A DNA stretch of 64,000 nucleotides from Cladophialophora immunda (taxonomy: Eukaryota > Ascomycota > Eurotiomycetes > Chaetothyriales > Herpotrichiellaceae): NCBI RefSeq assembly GCF_000835495.1, contig NW_015622541.1:1612001-1676000 (forward strand), read 5' to 3'. Under the pieces are notes generated by a model, which was not told the origin of the DNA, did not search any database, and was given only the letters and a program-made list of their open reading frames with translations. The translations under genes and the position numbers were made by a program. Below are positions 55,565 to 64,000 of this stretch, piece after piece (position 1 is the first letter of the stretch; the number at the start of each line of letters is the position of its first letter).

Positions 55565-57409
55565 TCAGAGCATGTACCTAAATCCCGAATTCTCGCCTCC
55601 AACCTTCCTGGCCCCGCCGATCAAAGTCTCTTGGGCGTCTTCGTCACCTTCTCTTCGTCCCCCTCCGCGTCCGCCCTCGTCGCCGTCTTCGTCCTCTTTA
55701 CTCACCATTTCATACTCCCCGCCTAGCCTAGGCTCCTTTTCCCCGAACCCATTCCTCCTGTTCTCGCGCTGCAGGACCAGTCTCAACACCCCAGCCAGGC
55801 CGGCGACGCCGACGGCCATGAACCCGGCGCACACGGCCATGCCTGGAACGTACAACGGGCCCTGGCTGCGGGGGAACAAGTGCACTCCGATCAGCGGGCC
55901 GCATTGGCCGATGACATTGAGGATGGTCAGGCCGGTGCCCTTGCTCGTCGCCGTGGCTTGGTTGTTGAGCGTCCACGTGATGATGAGCGTGACCGAGGAG
56001 AAGAGGCCCATCGCCGCTCCGTAGACGCCGACGTAGCGGATCGTGATGCTCCCAGCCTCTCCCAGAGACTCGTGTAGGTATCCCGCGATGGCGATCCCGG
56101 CATACGATATGGCGCTGAGCAGAGCAACACCCACGAGGAACAAGGATCTCGAGTCCGGGACTTTGTCGCTGTATCGGGCCACCATGAGCACGAAGAAGAA
56201 GGCGAACAGATACGGTGGAGCTGCCAAGGCCTGGGAGGCTAGAGGGGAGAAGGACATGCTGTTTATAATGGTGGGGAGGAAGACGGGGAGGGAGCTGAAG
56301 GAGACGTTCACGCTGAGGAACATGAGGGCTGTCAGGTACGATTTCGGGTCGAGGATCGTGGTGAGGATTTCTTTGACGTTGAGCCGTTGGGTCAACGATG
56401 CTGCACTCGAGGCATGCATGGACTCGCTAGAATGAGAACCATGGTTTTCTTCAGTTCGCAGTCTCATAACCGCAACTTTCCTCTCCCGTGCCGTCAGATA
56501 CCGCGCCTTCGACGGCGAGTCCGGGATCCAATACCACGCGGCGACGGCCGTGATGATGGACGGGAACCCTTCAACCAAAAACAATGCTCTCCAGGGTGCA
56601 ATGGGTCCATTCTGGCTCAGCTTGACAATCACCCATGCCAGGGAGCCGGCGAAGCTCGTCGCCAGTGGTGCAGCGGAGATTTGCAGGCCAACCCTATAGG
56701 CCAATTCGGAGCGCTTGTAGAAGTATGTCATGTAGAAAGGGACACCCGGTCCGAAAGCGGCTTCTGTGATGCCCAGAATGCCACGGAGGAGAAGCAGTTG
56801 GCCGAACGATGCGGTTAGGCTTTGTAGACTCGCAACAAGGCCCCACGACAGAACACACAGAGGTATGTATATATGGGCGGGGAGGATTCGGTACAGCAAA
56901 ATCATCCACTCAAAGCCAATGTAGGTGATGTAAAAAGCCGTGAGTAGCCAATCGTACTGTGCAGAAGACAGAGAGAGGTCCTTTTCCAACCCCGCGATGC
57001 GAGCGTTGCCAATGTTGGAGCGGTCGAGGAAGCTCAGCATGTAGAGAAAGCCCAGGAAGACGACCAGTTTGCGGTCCAGCTTGCGCACCAGAGCGGCTTC
57101 TTCCTCGTCTGTGTAGTCTTTGGAGTGTGTTGCGGACCTCTGCAAGCGTCGTTTGACATATCCTTCGTCATCCTCGGCGGCATGGCTGTCACTCTCTGAG
57201 AATTCATCGTCTGTCCCTGCATGTTCGGGCTGTAGAAGTGCGTGGTGCAGTTTTCGCAGCTCGACGCCCTCTGACTCGAGTTCGCGGGAAGTACGGGTCT
57301 GTGCCATGGCTGTGTCGTCGCGGACGAATTCTGGGGCGGGAATGGTAGAAGCCGGGGTATGTCTTGAGCTCGAGGGGCGCTCGTTGGGTTTGGACGTCGA
57401 CGAGGACAT
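55565..57409 (-). CDS. MFS transporter, anion:cation symporter (Dal5/allantoate) family
   Basis: A single exon gives 614 residues. The first 115 are hydrophilic and acidic. The family signature starts at the first helix: VVFLGFLYMLSFLDRSNIGNARIAGLEKDL is the stretch that defines the ACS group of allantoate, nicotinate, biotin and similar permeases (only its core FLDRSNIGNA is needed for the call). LLRGILGITEAAFGPGVPFY follows, and then WRALFLVEGFPSII and WYWIPDSPSKARYLT, also diagnostic. The second half has six more helices, and the tail is Gly/Glu/Arg-rich. It is a plasma-membrane proton symporter for an organic anion; the substrate is not determined. The gene has no introns, unlike the other MFS gene here. 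Confidence 0.93.
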   Translation of the reverse strand: MSSSTSKPNERPSSSRHTPASTIPAPEFVRDDTAMAQTRTSRELESEGVELRKLHHALLQPEHAGTDDEFSESDSHAAEDDEGYVKRRLQRSATHSKDYTDEEEAALVRKLDRKLVVFLGFLYMLSFLDRSNIGNARIAGLEKDLSLSSAQYDWLLTAFYITYIGFEWMILLYRILPAHIYIPLCVLSWGLVASLQSLTASFGQLLLLRGILGITEAAFGPGVPFYMTYFYKRSELAYRVGLQISAAPLATSFAGSLAWVIVKLSQNGPIAPWRALFLVEGFPSIITAVAAWYWIPDSPSKARYLTARERKVAVMRLRTEENHGSHSSESMHASSAASLTQRLNVKEILTTILDPKSYLTALMFLSVNVSFSSLPVFLPTIINSMSFSPLASQALAAPPYLFAFFFVLMVARYSDKVPDSRSLFLVGVALLSAISYAGIAIAGYLHESLGEAGSITIRYVGVYGAAMGLFSSVTLIITWTLNNQATATSKGTGLTILNVIGQCGPLIGVHLFPRSQGPLYVPGMAVCAGFMAVGVAGLAGVLRLVLQRENRRNGFGEKEPRLGGEYEMVSKEDEDGDEGGRGGGRREGDEDAQETLIGGARKVGGENSGFRYML

Positions 57410-58937
57410 GGCTGCGCACGCACTGGCCCCAGCGCTGCTATTGCATAGGCTCGGTTGTGTGCTTGGGAGGCTCCATCGGGTACGAACAAGCTGAGGCAGG
57501 TCGAATCAGGCTTCCTGGACTAGAACATGTCGGCCTCTTGGTCAATGGGATGGGCTGCTGTTGACTTGTCTTACAGCAGCGACCTCGGAGTTGTAACAGC
57601 TCGCACTGTGGCACGGTGGCAGGGGATTGGTGAGGGCTGGTGGGCTGCGGGCATGTGGGGGAATCGCCGGCCATCTGCCGACTCCCCGGGGCAGCAAAGG
57701 GAAGGTCTTCCGGGGAGGAAGGCTGCGAGCCAGCCTTGCGAGGCTCTGCCCATGCGTGAAGTAGTAGGTGGCTGCAAGTACTCGGTACTCCGCGAAGATA
57801 GATAACTATGCTTGTGTTGAGTCCTGTTTCTGAGCCGCATGCGCACCACGCCGTGTCATTCGCTCATTCTGGATCTGCCTTGCCCAATATCGGACGCCGA
57901 GACCCGAAACGCGGCCTAATACCCGGTTGCAGCAAACAGAAACATGCAATCAGGTTGGCTAGAAATCCTCTCTCCTGTTTCTTGGGAGCCATTCTGGCCA
58001 GTCTTGAGCTACTACTAAGTACGAGTAGGAGTATGTTGGCCAACTGCAGGCCTGGCAGCTGGATGCCACCACTGACCACTGACCAGAATATCCCAAGAGT
58101 GGAACTCGAACTCAGCTGAATCTCGGAGCAAAATTTCCGCCGGGCTGGTTTCTCCACCATTCGAGATGATCTGGCAGACTTGCAGCGAGATGAACAGGGG
58201 AAATACCCAATCCCCATCACACCGTTATTCTCGACCAGAATAGCCATCTGACCACAGACACAAGCCGTGAGAATCGGGAGCTGTCAGTTGGATGTCTTTC
58301 CTGCCCTTCTCCTTCTCCTGCTCCTGGGTTTCAGCTCCTGTTCCAGCACCGGCTGCGCAGTCCGTTCCAAGACAAGCCTCCCACTGACCCAACCCAGGCG
58401 AATGTCACCCTCGCGCCTACAAGTGACTCTCGTAGCTAGCCAAGTCGGTTATCGAGCGTTGAACCTGTGCTAGCATGCTAACACTGGGGTCCAATATGCC
58501 ATCATGGCCACCCACTGGACTGCTCCATCACCATCCAGGGGGACGCCCGTGTGTCGCGCAGCCAATTTCCCGAACCGATGAAACACGGGGGTGAAGCGGA
58601 GGCTGAGCAAAGTCGACCGCCTCGACCACTACGACATGAGCCAACTGACTCCTGTCCTTGCTTTTATTCAGCTTTGCTCCGCCTCGCTCACTCGCGACTG
58701 AAAGGTTTTCTCCTTCACTGCACTCGTTTGGTAGTTTCTTCTGCACACCACCTCCAGCTGGCCTGTTGTTTGGGATTTTATCATTCCTCGTCGCTCACTT
58801 GACTCGAAATACTATTTCGGTGCTCACCCACAGTCGCTCTTTTACGACATTTGGTAGGATCTCGCGACGAACGCCCGAGATACAATATCCAGCATCTCTT
58901 GTGAAGCAAACAAGTGTCGAACCGAACCACACCAAAT
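57410..58937. promoter_or_regulatory. Divergent 1.5-kb upstream region, MFS / GPI protein
   Basis: A long head-to-head gap with only unrecognised frames. Its length suggests complex regulation of one or both genes, but no site is called. Confidence 0.4.
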
Positions 58938-59978
58938 ATGCCTTCTCTCGCCGCTTCTTTCCTCGCTGCCGGTCTGGCGACTTTGGCCCAGGCATACACC
59001 GCGCCTGGTGCACAGACCTGGGGTCCATTGCTCACCCCAGATACGTCACATGTATGTCCTCTGATCAGTCCTCCAAGACGTGGTTATGGAAAGGGGAAAA
59101 TGAACCTGACAAGGAACAATGCAGGCTGTTACTCAAGGCAAAGACTTCACCGTGACCTGGGATCCTGAAGACCACCCGACCGACGGCGTCACAGTCAGTC
59201 TCGTGCTCTGCCACGGACCCAGCACCAACTGTGTGCCCTCGGACTCGGCCATTGCATCAGGGATCCCCGCCGCGCAGAAGTCCTTCGACTGGCAAGTCCC
59301 ATGCGACTTGGCCCCGGGCACTGAAAACACCGATACTGGATATGGAATGCTGATCATTGTCGACGGCACTGGCGAGTTCCAATGTAAGAAGCAGAAAAAA
59401 GCCGCCTCTTCCCCGCGAAGATCCCATTCTTTCACGAGACATCCAGTGGTTCTGACGTTGCTCTGCAAACAAAAACAGATTCGACTCAATTCTCCTGCCT
59501 CGAGAACAAGAGCTGCTCCAGCTCTGGCTCCAGCTCCAGCTCGAGCACACCCTCTCTCGGTATTTCCATCTCGGCCTCCGTCTCCGTCAGCGGCACTGTG
59601 ACCGTCACCAGCGGCGGCGCCACCTCCATCATCCTGGGCCCCCCGGCGTACCAGACCGGCTCCAACACGTGGGGCGCGTCGGGCAACTCGACGTGGGCCA
59701 CCACCGCGACGGCTACTGGCAGCAGCTGGGCCAGCGCCACCGTCACCTCGGTGGTGGGCACCTACAGCAGCGGCCTCTACAGCACCCTCCCCGGCACCAC
59801 GGTCATCGGCAGCACCCTGGCCACCGCGACCGTCGAGACGACGGGCGCTGGGCAGAGCTCGGGAGCCGCCTCCGCACCAGCCGCCAGCGCGTCCACCTTC
59901 GCCGGTGGCGCTGGGCAGGTCGGCTACAGCGCCGCGGGCCTGGTGATTGCCGGCGCCGTTGCTGTGCTCGCGTTGTAA
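58938..59978 (+). CDS. Kre9/Knh1-like GPI-anchored cell-wall protein
   Basis: Three exons (58938-59051, 59125-59383, 59479-59978) give 290 residues. A signal peptide (SLAASFLAAGLATLAQA) comes first. An Ig-like domain of the Kre9/Knh1 N-terminal type follows (TWGPLLTPD, AVTQGKDFTVTWDPED, VSLVLCHGPSTNCVP, FDWQVPCDL, GYGMLIIVDGTGEFQ, FSCL). The middle is Ser/Thr/Gly-rich with one Asn glycosylation site. The protein ends in a hydrophobic GPI-attachment tail (SAAGLVIAGAVAVLAL). It is expected at the plasma membrane or cell wall, affecting glucan assembly or adhesion. A long GA repeat starts 11 bases after the stop codon. Confidence 0.9.
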
Positions 59979-59986
59979 GCGCGCCC

Positions 59987-59988
<2 letters not shown>

Positions 59989-60049
<61 letters not shown>
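59989..60049. repeat. (GA)30 microsatellite
   Basis: About thirty uninterrupted GA units begin 11 bases after the stop codon of the GPI-protein gene, presumably in its 3' untranslated region. Length variation between strains is likely. Confidence 0.95.
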
Positions 60050-60051
<2 letters not shown>

Positions 60052-60642
60052 GTGGTCTGTTCGGTTGCTTTTGGACAGAGGTTGTGGAAATGGGTGTAAT
60101 TCGGCGTGGCATGAAATGGCATTTAATCAATGGGTAGTAATCGTGCAAACGCCCCCCCTGCCAACTCCTCCGAAGATTCAAGAGATCATGTGTATACAGA
60201 AAGATGGCCTTGTCAAATAAAATCGAGAACTTTCATGAGTGTTTTAGAATCAAGCTCGCCCCATTCAATGTATCGCATTCCGAACAAACAAGTGGTTGCC
60301 TACGTTGAATGGGCACGCAGGTCTTTCGGCAAACCTCATACATCAATATCTTACAACAGCGAAGATCACCATGCCGGATACCAAATGTCACATTCTCGAG
60401 ATCGAGAGCCACGAGGATGTCAAACAGACATGTTGTATTCGCTCGTTAGACCAGCTATTGAGGCACATATTCATTTCCATGATTACCGTCCTGCTAACCA
60501 AATTCTGTTGTTCTTTCCAGGCACGTTTCCCCAATATTCCGTAAGTGGTCATAGTTGTTGGAATCATTTTCGTCAAGCATTTTGCAATATCATCTCTCAA
60601 TTCCTCCATCGACCGTCGATCTCATTAATCCCCTTTCCTGCT
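60050..60642. other. Convergent 3' intergenic region, GPI protein / proline-rich protein
   Basis: This is AT-rich sequence with no recognisable gene. Confidence 0.4.
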
Positions 60643-61578
60643 TCACTCGCGGTACGCAGGAGGCGGATCCCGCATATTCATATCATCATCCCTATACCGG
60701 CTGGAGAAGGAGCTCGACTTTCCTCTGCCGCCAGGCTTTTCATTGCCGTACGGGCGGTACCTGCCCGGAGTCTCCGCATCGAGTTCTGCGTACCCTTGTG
60801 GCGGTGGTGGTGTAGGGTTGTGTGCCGGCGTGACATTGATTTGAGGTTGCGAGTAGCTGTGGTGAATGCCAATGTCTCCTCCATTAGGTTGCTGGTATTG
60901 CGGCCGTTGCTGCGTGGGCATCGAGTTCTCGCGCACCCGGTCGTATTCCTTACGACCGCCTTCGTAGTATTCTCTTGCTTCTCCGGGCTTCTTCTGGTCG
61001 CGAGGCATCTCCGGCGGATACATATCATGCTGAACTTTGCCCGTTTTCATGTCGATGTGTACCCCTGGTGGCGGGTACATGGTCGCGGGACGCTGGAGGG
61101 GTGGAGGGACGAAGTTGTTGTTTGCATTGTTCGAAGGAGGGGGGCTGCCTTGCCACGGAGGCTGAGGCTGAGAAGGTCGCTGGTGTTGCGATGGGGGTCC
61201 CTGCGGCCATGTCCCATAACTCTGTGGGGGACCTTGTTGAGGCGGCGGTCCCTGTTGCGGTTGTGGGTGCCACATGGGCGCAGCTGCGACTGCCACCGGC
61301 ATCATCGGCGGTCGATTCTGCGGAGGTGGTGCGCTGTATGGTCGCGGCGGGCCGCCAGGCTGCTGAGGCGGACGGAGCTGCTGTTGCTGGGGTGGGCGAG
61401 ATGGACGGTTCGGGCTCGGGTCATCATAGTGATGAGGGCGGTGATGGTCATCACGAGAGTGGCGTCGACGTCTTCTTCGTTTCTCCCGATCTCTCTCTTG
61501 TTCCTCTTTGCTGTCGTTGTGCATCTCCTTGAGCAGATACCCAGCTGCGACCAGCTCGAGGCCGCCTAAGATGACCAT
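60643..61578 (-). CDS. Proline/glutamine-rich small membrane-linked protein
   Basis: A single frame gives 311 residues. It begins MVILGGLELVAAGYLLKEM, a hydrophobic stretch that may be a signal anchor, then a basic cluster (REKRRRRRRHSRDDHH). The rest is Pro/Gln/Gly-rich with repeated PPQ and QGPP segments, and it ends in RDPPPAYRE. The sequence immediately upstream also reads in frame (RAALPKNETTQKAYSGT) after a possible splice acceptor near 61630, so a short 5' exon with an earlier start is possible, but I could not find its ATG. Low complexity prevents a family call; the PPPAY at the end could bind WW domains. Confidence 0.7.
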   Translation of the reverse strand: MVILGGLELVAAGYLLKEMHNDSKEEQERDREKRRRRRRHSRDDHHRPHHYDDPSPNRPSRPPQQQQLRPPQQPGGPPRPYSAPPPQNRPPMMPVAVAAAPMWHPQPQQGPPPQQGPPQSYGTWPQGPPSQHQRPSQPQPPWQGSPPPSNNANNNFVPPPLQRPATMYPPPGVHIDMKTGKVQHDMYPPEMPRDQKKPGEAREYYEGGRKEYDRVRENSMPTQQRPQYQQPNGGDIGIHHSYSQPQINVTPAHNPTPPPPQGYAELDAETPGRYRPYGNEKPGGRGKSSSFSSRYRDDDMNMRDPPPAYRE

Positions 61579-62743
61579 GGTGCCGCTATATGCTTTCTGG
61601 GTGGTTTCGTTCTTGGGGAGGGCCGCGCGACTATGAGAAGGTCAAAGAGATCAGACAGCGAAGGCGGTTACTGGGAAGAAGTGTAAGTAGCAGCGGAAAC
61701 AGTGTGTAGGAAGTTAGAGAGACTAGATGAAATACGCCTTGCTCAGCGGGCTGGCTGGGGTGGCTGTGTTCTGGACTTATTCGCCGTCGCCTTCTCTTCA
61801 GCTGCGGCTGACTTGGGCTAGTGACCAATTATTCTAACTAATCACGTGAGGACTTTGTGGAGCCATCTCCCTGCCTCCCTTTATATATTGAGGCAACTTC
61901 CGAAACTTTTCTTCTTGTGTACCTCCATCCGGCAGTATTCTGTCCTTGTAGATGACGACGGACCGGGAACTTGGCAGTTTAATCGTCCCAAGTGTAAAGT
62001 CAGAATGTCCGCTCCGTGCATGACGATCAGAATCATCTACACCCTGAACCTCGCCATTGCATGAAAGCTAGATCCCCTTCCCTAGACTCGATACAACCGG
62101 CGAAGATCTTGACACGGCCTTCCTGTAGGTTTCCGCTCTTGGGTCGGAGTGAGGATTTCTGGTGGAGGCTACGGATAGTGATCGATCAGACTGATCAGTA
62201 AGTGTTTCCAGCCATGTCAAAGAGGCCAACAAGTCTAGTTTGTGCCATCGGATATATCGATCAGAGCCGTCTTGAGAGGCACATCAGGTAGAATAAATGC
62301 TGCTTCTGCTGTAGTTTCGTGTTGGATCAGCCGCCTGATATATTGGGACCGCTCGACCATGACTCCAAACGAAGGTATTGTCTCTGGCCGGAATTATTCA
62401 ACCCAGTGGACTGTACACATCGGGGTGCGACCACGACAATTGTCTTTTGCTTCTCATGTACTCCGTAGAGGTTTCTGTTCGTACAGAGACAACCAACTGC
62501 CAAGCAACTTGTTCCCAGTGAGATGAGAAAGTGGAGACTGATAGAAAGGTCTTGGCAGCTTCAGTCACGTGGATGTTTGACTGACCTTCAGACACCGATC
62601 TGTCTTGCGTTCCACCAACACTGTCTACCATCACTTGTTTCTTTCTGGTCCTGAACGATTATGCTTTGAACACTGTGAATGAGGACGGTCTGTCCTGTCG
62701 ATCATCCACACCCACCTCCCGAGCTCTCTCAAGACTAGTCAAC
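61579..62743. promoter_or_regulatory. Divergent upstream region, proline-rich protein / GID8
   Basis: The 1.17-kb gap between head-to-head genes has no recognisable gene. It may hide a 5' exon of the proline-rich gene near 61630-61680. Confidence 0.4.
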
Positions 62744-64000
62744 ATGGTAAGCCATCAGGCTTCTCCCTTGCTGCCCAGACTGCTAATCCTCCATCAAGGC
62801 TGCTGCTACAGCCCATCCCTTCGAGCGACAGGCCGCCAATATCCAGATATCGAAATCGTATGTCCCCTCTATCGATCATACCGTCGCTCCATAGGATGTA
62901 TTTTTGACAAAATGGGAATCTCTCTGAAACCACCTGAAGAGACTGCAAATATTTTGCTTTCTGAAAAATTGCCGAGTTATGAGATATTACACTCATGTGC
63001 GCTGGAATGATATCGGCTGACCAAAGTCTTTTTGCAGTGATGTCAACAACTTAATTATGGACTACCTGATCACTGAAGGCTACCCGTCAGCAGCGGAAAA
63101 GTTTGCAGCGGAAGCCAACATCCAGCCCAAAACCGATTTCAGTTGTATTCAAGAGAGGGTTCAGATTCGGGACTCGATACACCGCGGAGATCTGCAGGCA
63201 GCTATCGAGCTCATAAACGAGCTCAACCCAGAAGTGAGTCTTGTCCCGACCCTGCTGCTTTCTTTTTTCATGATTAGATTTGTTTTCATGCACCACTCAT
63301 AGCCTTCGGGCAGAGATGAGAGCAAAAACACCTTCAGTCCTCAGTATGATTTATTAGACAAAAATCCACGACTCTCACCCAAGATTGCGTCCATCTCCAT
63401 GCTGACCTCTTCCAAATAGCTCTTGGATAACGATAAAAGGCTTCACTTTTCCCTTCTCCGACTTCAACTAGTCGAATTAATCCGTCAAAGTTTCACGTCC
63501 TCAGATCCCAGCTTGGTGGGCAAAGCTATAGAATTTGCGCAAAACAACCTTGCACCCTACGCTCCCTTGGACGCACAATTTAAAACGGACCTCGAAAGGG
63601 CTATGGCCCTTCTGATCGTTCCCAAGGAATCATGGACTCAGGCAGCTGCATCGGGATCCTCTGGCCCAGCGACTTCACAAAGTCAAAACGACTTCGGCGC
63701 CCTGGCAGAGCTGGTAGATCCTTCATTGAGACGGAAGGTAGCAAAGGACGTTAATGAAGCAATCCTGCAGTCGCAAGATCAAAGAAGAGAAGCAAATATC
63801 AGATATCTCGTAAGAGCTCGCGCATGGGCGGAACAGCTGGCCCGCGAGAAGAAAATCAACCTGCCAGAAAACCTTACACTGGGTCTCGATGATGAAGGGC
63901 CTTCCGGCCGTAGCCAGAATGGCCACAACGGGGACACTGAAATGACAGAAAACGGATCGGAAGACAACCCTGCAGGTGGCGATGCTGATCTGGCCCGATA
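62744..64000 (+). CDS. GID8: GID8-like LisH/CTLH protein, GID/CTLH ubiquitin ligase (5' part)
   Basis: Four exons are visible: 62744-62746 (the ATG alone), 62799-62857, 63038-63233 and 63420 to the window end. The last exon continues past 64000, so the protein is cut. After AAATAHPFERQAANIQISKS comes a LisH motif (NNLIMDYLITEGYPSAAEKF). A CTLH domain follows (IQERVQIRDSIHRGDLQAAI, ELINELNPELLDNDKRLHFS), then RLQLVELIRQ, and a CRA-type region with LGKAIEFAQNNLAPY-like sequence. Gid8/Twa1 is a core scaffold of the GID E3 ligase, which in yeast degrades gluconeogenic enzymes on glucose addition. The visible C-terminal end is acidic (GDTEMTENGSEDN). The single-codon first exon is unusual, but its splice sites are good. 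Confidence 0.9.

Noticed and set aside
60130..61569. 479-codon plus-strand frame opposite the proline-rich gene
   Set aside because: It is the antisense shadow of a GC-biased, proline-rich coding sequence and lacks any domain.

Overview
The window is nuclear DNA of a filamentous ascomycete (Pezizomycotina). The evidence is short spliceosomal introns (mostly 46-95 bp) with GT...AG ends, dense genes on both strands, several Zn(2)-C6 fungal transcription factors, an intron-containing tRNA gene, and clear orthologues of DBP7, BUB3, ULA1, GID8, PAN6, RKI1, ASA1 and ribosomal protein eL13. The mix of genes suggests Eurotiomycetes, perhaps a black-yeast-like (Chaetothyriales) lineage; that placement is inference.

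Region 1 (about 0.4-17.5 kb) is accessory. It starts with two damaged genes: a sterol-uptake-type Zn2Cys6 regulator with an apparent frameshift, and a decayed copy of a HET/prion-associated kinase-like gene. A compact five-gene group follows (3.9-14.2 kb): SDR, DHA1-type MFS transporter, second SDR, class I Baeyer-Villiger monooxygenase (BVMO) and a Zn2Cys6 regulator. Together these look like an uptake / alcohol oxidation / ketone-to-ester-or-lactone module for an alicyclic or other ketone-forming substrate. A SAM-dependent methyltransferase and a seven-helix membrane protein of unknown function lie next to it. This module is the best candidate for an undescribed system here.

Region 2 (18-25.9 kb) holds one OefC-like Zn2Cys6 regulator with a long simple-repeat-rich upstream region, then about 4 kb with no credible protein gene. 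After that come tRNA-Thr(CGT) and a striking 577-bp foldback element with perfect 255-bp arms and a TA-flanked, Tc1/mariner-like end.

Region 3 (25.9-64 kb) is core genome: ASA1, PAN6, DBP7, BUB3, RKI1, ULA1, a large leucine-rich-repeat protein, a coiled-coil protein, eL13, a nuclear-looking coiled-coil protein, a DUF3433 mucin-like membrane protein, a regulator-like protein without a zinc cluster, a small probable mitochondrial protein, an ACS-family MFS transporter, a Kre9/Knh1-type GPI protein, a proline-rich protein and the 5' part of GID8 (cut by the window end). Many of these are head-to-head or tail-to-tail pairs with 60-900 bp between them.

Exon boundaries were assigned by eye from splice signals and reading-frame continuity. 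No transcript or database evidence was available.
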